Positions 38,009-42,044 of a stretch of 42,044 bases of DNA are shown here, in pieces. Each line of letters begins with the position of its first letter. Position 1 is the stretch's first letter. Under the pieces are notes generated by a model that made no database searches, had not been told where the DNA came from, and worked only from the letters and a program-made list of their open reading frames with translations. The translations under genes and the position numbers were made by a program. Source of the DNA: a virus; the IMG/VR virus record IMGVR_UViG_3300028802_000034, positions 1 through 42,044 of that record; one strand, given 5' to 3'.

Positions 38009-39271
38009 ATGTCCCAGCACTCGCCCCTCGTCGGCGGCTCGATCGCCGCTATGCGCCTCGCCTGCCCCGGCAGCTATCAGGCCACGCTCGCCCTTCCCGC
38101 CACCGCCGAGATCTCATCTGTCTATGCCGAGGAGGGCACGTTCGCCCACGCCTGCATGGACATCGTGATGAAGCACCGCATGCAGCACTGCGTGGCGTGG
38201 GCCGATGCCTACGACTACATGATGGCCGACGCCGTCAACCTCGTCGGCATGCACGTCCACGATCGCGAGGTGACGCTGTCGCACATCGAGGACATGATCG
38301 GCCCCGCGATCGATGCGCTGTGGGAGCTGGAGCAGACCTACGGCGGCGGCTTCAAGGTGCTCGCGATCGAGCTGCGCGTGCGCTTCCCCGCCGTCCCCGG
38401 CGCGTTCGGCACCATGGATCTCGTGCTCGGCAATTCCGACACCGTCCTGCACATCGACTGGAAGTTCGGCTCCGGCGTCCCGGTCAAGGCCGCCTACGTC
38501 CACGGCGACACCGAGACCGTCAACGCGCAGCTGCTGTTCTACGCGACGGCCGCCAAGCACAGCGCGCGGCACCTGTACCGGGGCCGCCCCAAGATGGCCG
38601 TCGCCATCATCCAGCCGCGCACCGCGACGCCGCTGACGCACACCACGATCGGCCCGAAGGACATCAAGTATTTCCGCGCCGACATCGAGAAGGCGATCGT
38701 CACCGCGACGTCGCCGAACCCGCCGCGCGCCCGGGGCGATCACTGCCGCTTCGCGCCGTGCAAGGTGTCGTGCCCGCTCTGGACCGGGCCGATGCTGGAG
38801 TTCATGGGCGTCACCGACATCACCGCGCCGGAGATCACGCCGACCGTGTTCGGCGAATACCTCGCCAAGGCCAAGGCGCTGTCCGACATCGCGGAGGGCT
38901 ACATCAAGGAGGTCAACGAGCAGCTGCACGCCTTTCTGGAGGCTGGCGAGCAGGTGCCGGGCTGGCGTCTGAAGGCCAAGGCCAAGCAGCGCCAGTGGGT
39001 CGACGAGGAGATTGTCGAGCACGCTCTGGAGGACGTCGGCTTCGACACCAAGGACATCTACACCCGCAAGCTGGTGACGTTTGCTGCGGCCGAGAAGACC
39101 GCCAAGCGCCTCGGCGTCAAGATCCCCGAGGAGCTGCGCGTCGCGCCGCCCTCCACCGAGACCACGGTCTGCCGCACCGACGACCCTGCGCCTGTCGTCA
39201 CCAAGGCAGTCGCATCCGACCAGTTCCGCGCCGCGCTGGCGCAGATTACGGCGACGACCACCAGCCGCTAA
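38009..39271 (+). CDS. DUF2800 / RecB-Cas4-like nuclease (420 aa)
   Basis: The ATG at 38009 has AAGG nine bases upstream and is preferred over an ATG 12 codons earlier. The N-terminus SPLVGGSIAAMRLACPGSYQ and YAEEGTFAHACMD (the conserved EGT-AH motif) identify DUF2800. The nuclease core is AFGTMDLVL followed by LHIDWKFGSG (Asp...D-x-K) and a QL-type motif in VNAQLLFYATAA. Cys19 plus DHCRFAPCKVSCPLW supply four Cys that could hold an iron-sulfur cluster, as in Cas4/AddB. Phage members are thought to be exonucleases for recombination. It opens the rightward replication operon, divergent from VRR-NUC. Confidence 0.87.
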   Translation: MSQHSPLVGGSIAAMRLACPGSYQATLALPATAEISSVYAEEGTFAHACMDIVMKHRMQHCVAWADAYDYMMADAVNLVGMHVHDREVTLSHIEDMIGPAIDALWELEQTYGGGFKVLAIELRVRFPAVPGAFGTMDLVLGNSDTVLHIDWKFGSGVPVKAAYVHGDTETVNAQLLFYATAAKHSARHLYRGRPKMAVAIIQPRTATPLTHTTIGPKDIKYFRADIEKAIVTATSPNPPRARGDHCRFAPCKVSCPLWTGPMLEFMGVTDITAPEITPTVFGEYLAKAKALSDIAEGYIKEVNEQLHAFLEAGEQVPGWRLKAKAKQRQWVDEEIVEHALEDVGFDTKDIYTRKLVTFAAAEKTAKRLGVKIPEELRVAPPSTETTVCRTDDPAPVVTKAVASDQFRAALAQITATTTSR

Positions 39272-39301
39272 TGCGTGGTCAATCTACCGGAGAACATAAC
39301 C

Positions 39302-40078
39302 ATGACTGACATTGTGAAAACCAACGCCAACCTGCCCGCCGACTTCGGCGCAAACCTGATGCGCGGCCTCGCCGACACCCGCGCCGCGATCGTCGTCGCC
39401 GACGGCAAGCCGTTCTTCCGCCTGCTGCGGGACGGAACCTACGTCTTCGGTGCTGGCAACGAGGAGGTGCAGGACGGCTCGCGCTGGGCCGTCAACCTCG
39501 CCTCGATGTGCCGTGGCTGGGTCTGCTGGATCGACGGCGAGCTGCAGGGGCAGGTGATGGCGAGCGTGCAGGCACCCCGCCTGCCGCAGCCCGCGCCGGT
39601 CAACGGCACGGCGTACGCCGAGCAGTTCGGCTTCGACATTGTCTGCCTGACCGGCACCGACAAGGGCGTCAACGCGCAGTACAAGAACAACAGCTACGGC
39701 TTCAAGAAGGCGTTCGACCAGCTCTGCTCCGACATCGCTAGCCGCTACGTCACCGACCAGCGCTACTACTGGCCGATCCTGACGTTCACGGCGGAGAGCT
39801 ACGACCACAAGCGCTACGGCGAGATATGGAACCCGATCTTCAACGTGGTGGCGTGGGCCGACGCCGAGGGCAACATCGCCGGTCAGGCCAAGACCGCGAT
39901 CGACGACGCCCCGGCGGCCGACGCCGCCCCCGCCAAGCCGGTCGCCAAGCGCTCCCGCAAGCCCACGCTGGCGGAGGAAGTGGCTGCTGATCCGGCCGTG
40001 CTGGAGGCGCAGACCGCCCGCGCGGCGGAGGCTCAGAAGCAGGTGCAGGGCCAGCGCCGCCGCCCGGTGGCCCGCTAA
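39302..40078 (+). CDS. Unrecognised protein paired with DUF2800, possible ssDNA-binding role (258 aa)
   Basis: The ATG at 39302 (MTDIVKTNANLPADFGANLM) has GGAG at ten bases. Residues ~20-195 form a beta-rich domain with aromatic-containing strands (FFRLLRDGTYVFGAGNEEVQ, GRWAVNL-like SRWAVNLASMCRGWVCWIDG, FGFDIVCLTGTDKGVNAQYK, YYWPILTFTAESYDHKRYGE). The C-terminus is an Ala/Pro/Lys-rich disordered tail ending in a basic RRRPVAR. In many phages DUF2800 is followed by a single-strand-binding DUF2815 protein. This gene has the position but not the clear sequence, so the SSB role is only suggested. Confidence 0.65.
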   Translation: MTDIVKTNANLPADFGANLMRGLADTRAAIVVADGKPFFRLLRDGTYVFGAGNEEVQDGSRWAVNLASMCRGWVCWIDGELQGQVMASVQAPRLPQPAPVNGTAYAEQFGFDIVCLTGTDKGVNAQYKNNSYGFKKAFDQLCSDIASRYVTDQRYYWPILTFTAESYDHKRYGEIWNPIFNVVAWADAEGNIAGQAKTAIDDAPAADAAPAKPVAKRSRKPTLAEEVAADPAVLEAQTARAAEAQKQVQGQRRRPVAR

Positions 40079-40094
40079 ATCCGCGAATTACCGG

Positions 40095-40130
40095 GCCGGA
40101 CCCCTATCGCACTGCAATTAGGGGTCCGGC
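40095..40130. other. Perfect 11-bp hairpin upstream of the polymerase gene
   Basis: GCCGGACCCCT (40095-40105) and AGGGGTCCGGC (40120-40130) are exact reverse complements with a 14-nt loop. There is no U tract on either strand. Located 17 bp after a stop and 46 bp before the polymerase ATG, it could be a processing site, an attenuator or a binding site for polymerase autoregulation. Confidence 0.6.
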
Positions 40131-40140
40131 TCGGACTTGC

Positions 40141-40166
40141 CGTTCAAATCGTTCAAACCGTTCAAA
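40141..40166 (+). repeat. Three tandem CGTTCAAA iterons before the polymerase start
   Basis: CGTTCAAA occurs at 40141-40148, 40150-40157 and 40159-40166, a strict 9-bp period with one variable base. The array ends four bases before the AAGG ribosome site of the polymerase gene. Binding of a regulator here would block transcription or initiation. An alternative is a second origin-like element together with the adjacent hairpin. Confidence 0.75.
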
Positions 40167-40175
40167 AGGCCAACC

Positions 40176-42044
40176 ATGTCCTACAGTCCAGCCTTCGACA
40201 TATCAGACATCGGGTTCATCGACTTCGAGACCCGGTCCAAGGCCGACCTGAAGGAGCTGGGTGCCTACGCCTACGCACTGGAGGCCGACGCGATCGTGCT
40301 GGCGTACGCCATAGGCCATTCCCCGGCCTCTGCGGTGGCCGTGGGTGAGTTCGGCCGCGCCCTGCACTGGGATGAGCTACCGCGTGAAATACACGCCCAC
40401 CACGCCCGCGTGGTGGCCGGGGAGGCCGTATGGTGCGCGTGGAACGCAGGCTTCGACAAGGCGGTCTGGAACTTCGCCACCGTCGACGGCTTCCCGCTCC
40501 TCGAACCGCGCCACATCATCGACGCCATGGCGCAGGCCACCAGCAACGGCCTAGCCGCCAACCTCGCCATGGCCGCCAAGCAGGCCAAGGCCGTCCTCAA
40601 GCTGGAGGAGGGCAAGGAGCTGATCAAGCTGTTCTGCGCCGGCGGTGACGCCACGCCGCAGAGCCACCCGGAGGCGTGGGGCACGTTCATCCGCTACGCC
40701 GTCGCCGACGTCGAGGCGATGCGCTCGGTGTTCTCCCGTACGCTGCAGCTGACCCGGCGCGAGTGGGAGGAGTATTGGGCGATGGAAGCCGTCAACGAGC
40801 GCGGCGTCTTCATCGACACCAAGATGGTCAGGAGCGCCGCCCGGCTCGCCGCCGAGGACAAGGTGCTGTCGGCGCAGGAGCTGCGCCGCCTGACCGGCGG
40901 CGAGGTGACCAGCGTCGACCAGATCCAGCGCATGATCCTCTGGCTGCTGCCGCGCCTGTCGCACGAATGCGCCAAGGTTCTGGTCAAGCGCGAGGAGGAG
41001 ATCAGCGAGGAGGGCGAGCTGGTTCGGCCGGCGAAGCTCGATTTGACCCGGCGCAAGGTCGAGCGCCTGCTGGCCATGGCGGAGGACGAGGGCATGCCGC
41101 CCGAGATCGTGCGCGTGCTGCAGATCCGCCTCTACGGCGGCAGCAAGACCCCGTCCAAGTTCAGGAAGATGGACCTGCAGGCCGTCGACGACGTGCTCTA
41201 CGGGCAATACGTCTTCAACGGCGCGCCACAAACAGGTCGCGCGTCCTCGCGCGGCGTCCAGATCCACAATCTGGCGCGCGACGTGCTGCCGTACGAGCAC
41301 GACGCCATCGAGGCGCTATTAAATACGATTAAATACACCGAATTAAACGTCCTCGGCGACGACACGCCGGTGTCCCGCAAGTTGTCGTTGCTGATCCGTC
41401 CCGCGTTCGTTCCCGGAGGGGACAGGGTGTTCGTCTGGTCCGACTGGTCACAGATCGAGGCCCGCGTGCTGCCGTGGCTGTGCGGGCCGGGCAGCTGGGG
41501 TGCCGTCCGGCGGCTCGACATCTTCCGCGCCGTCGACGCCGACCCGCGCGTGCCCGACATCTACACTCGCACTGCGGCCGTCCTGTCGGGCCTGCCGGTA
41601 GAGCAGGTGACGAAACCGATCAGGCAGCGCGGCAAGGTGGCGGAGCTGGCGCTGGGGTTCATGGGCGGCGTCGGCGCGCTGCAGAGCATGGCCGCCAACT
41701 ACGGCATGAACATCCCCGACAGCGAGGCCAAGGTCATCGTCGACCGCTGGCGCAAGGCCAATGCGTGGGCGGTCGACTTCAGCCGGGATCTCTGGGACGG
41801 CGCGATGCTGGCGATGAAGCAGCCGGAAAAGAGCGACCCGATCATGATCGGCCGCGTCGCCTTCAAGTACCTGCCGCATCTGCTTGGCGGCACGCTGCTG
41901 ATGATCCTGCCCTCCGGTCGCTTCATCTTCTACCGCAACATCCGGCAGGAGGAGGTGCCCGTGCTCGACGACGACGACAAGCCGACCGGCCGCTTCACCG
42001 TCGAGATGATGTTCTCGCGCAGCTACGGCCGCATGAAGCTCTGG
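40176..42044 (+). CDS. Family A DNA polymerase with 3'-5' exonuclease, N-terminal part (continues at base 264 of the left end)
   Basis: This is the replicative polymerase of the phage. Residues 1-100 hold a DnaQ-like proofreading domain: Exo I FIDFETRS (Asp16, Glu18), Exo II NAGFD (Asn90, Asp94), and Exo III in RYAVADVEA. The polymerase part has SSRGVQIHNLARD and motif A VWSDWSQIEARVLPWL (Asp423). Motif B is represented by RQRGKVAELALGFMGG, and motif C HDE lies in the left-end fragment. The open frame runs off the window after 623 codons; the joined protein is 712 aa, the usual size for phage polymerases of this type. ATG 40176 has AAGG eight bases upstream. Confidence 0.93.
   Translation, partial: MSYSPAFDISDIGFIDFETRSKADLKELGAYAYALEADAIVLAYAIGHSPASAVAVGEFGRALHWDELPREIHAHHARVVAGEAVWCAWNAGFDKAVWNFATVDGFPLLEPRHIIDAMAQATSNGLAANLAMAAKQAKAVLKLEEGKELIKLFCAGGDATPQSHPEAWGTFIRYAVADVEAMRSVFSRTLQLTRREWEEYWAMEAVNERGVFIDTKMVRSAARLAAEDKVLSAQELRRLTGGEVTSVDQIQRMILWLLPRLSHECAKVLVKREEEISEEGELVRPAKLDLTRRKVERLLAMAEDEGMPPEIVRVLQIRLYGGSKTPSKFRKMDLQAVDDVLYGQYVFNGAPQTGRASSRGVQIHNLARDVLPYEHDAIEALLNTIKYTELNVLGDDTPVSRKLSLLIRPAFVPGGDRVFVWSDWSQIEARVLPWLCGPGSWGAVRRLDIFRAVDADPRVPDIYTRTAAVLSGLPVEQVTKPIRQRGKVAELALGFMGGVGALQSMAANYGMNIPDSEAKVIVDRWRKANAWAVDFSRDLWDGAMLAMKQPEKSDPIMIGRVAFKYLPHLLGGTLLMILPSGRFIFYRNIRQEEVPVLDDDDKPTGRFTVEMMFSRSYGRMKLW
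41782..42044. repeat. Terminal direct repeat, right copy
   Basis: This is the right-hand copy of the terminal repeat; it ends exactly at the window end, where the left copy continues at 264. Removing one copy leaves a circle of 41,781 bp and restores an uninterrupted polymerase gene. Confidence 0.95.

Noticed and set aside
40095-40130. Intrinsic terminator before the polymerase gene
   Set aside because: There is no U tract on either strand, and the polymerase belongs to the same rightward operon. Kept as an unclassified hairpin.
1-42044. Temperate phage with integrase, or a prophage in host DNA
   Set aside because: No integrase, excisionase, transposase or host gene was recognised, and the ends overlap as a closed phage genome. 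Two small HTH genes alone do not show lysogeny.

Overview
The window is an essentially complete, GC-rich genome of a tailed phage with a short (podovirus-type) tail, most likely infecting an alphaproteobacterium. The host is inferred from the style of the portal, capsid, terminase and GNAT-like genes, which resemble those of Rhizobiales phages; no host gene is present. The last 263 bases (41782-42044) repeat the first 263 (1-263) with 7 substitutions, and a family A DNA polymerase gene runs off the right end and resumes in the same frame at the left end. The molecule is therefore circular or circularly permuted with a unit of about 41,781 bp, and the window ends are arbitrary.

Layout. A rightward early/replication block runs from 38009, through the window join, to 5164. 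It holds a RecB/Cas4-like DUF2800 nuclease, an unrecognised 258-aa protein, DNA polymerase, a small exported protein, a Cys-cluster protein, a SNF2-type helicase, duplicated coiled-coil microgenes and a string of small accessory genes. A leftward HTH gene (3291-3509) interrupts it. The leftward block 37951-34630 carries a VRR-NUC nuclease, a primase-polymerase/VapE-like helicase and a coiled-coil protein, around an AT-rich, iteron-bearing stretch (about 35160-35351) that looks like an origin or operator array. Around 34100 a divergent promoter pair drives a DUF6011 protein rightward and a small protein plus an HTH regulator leftward.

The leftward late operon runs from 33368 down to 5315 almost without gaps: small and large terminase, a 197-bp noncoding gap with a tRNA-like RNA, a 95-aa protein, portal, a large unknown, IPT/TIG-like and Ig-like decoration proteins, scaffold, major capsid, head-tail proteins, a collagen-like fibre, a tail hub/beta-propeller-like protein, low-complexity proteins, a GNAT-like protein, three large internal-virion/tail proteins, a second fibre with an S74 chaperone, a lipoprotein (possible spanin) and a two-TM holin candidate. 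It ends at an intrinsic terminator (5163-5204).

No integrase, excisionase, RNA polymerase, CRISPR array or insertion sequence was recognised, and no stand-alone endolysin. The least conventional features are the shared TTGACA-GACAG/CTGTC promoter with its fixed CAACAGGAGC leader, the acceptor/T-arm minihelix between terminase and portal, the iteron array, an 11-bp-arm perfect palindrome before the scaffold gene, and three consecutive genes in one frame separated only by UAG codons.
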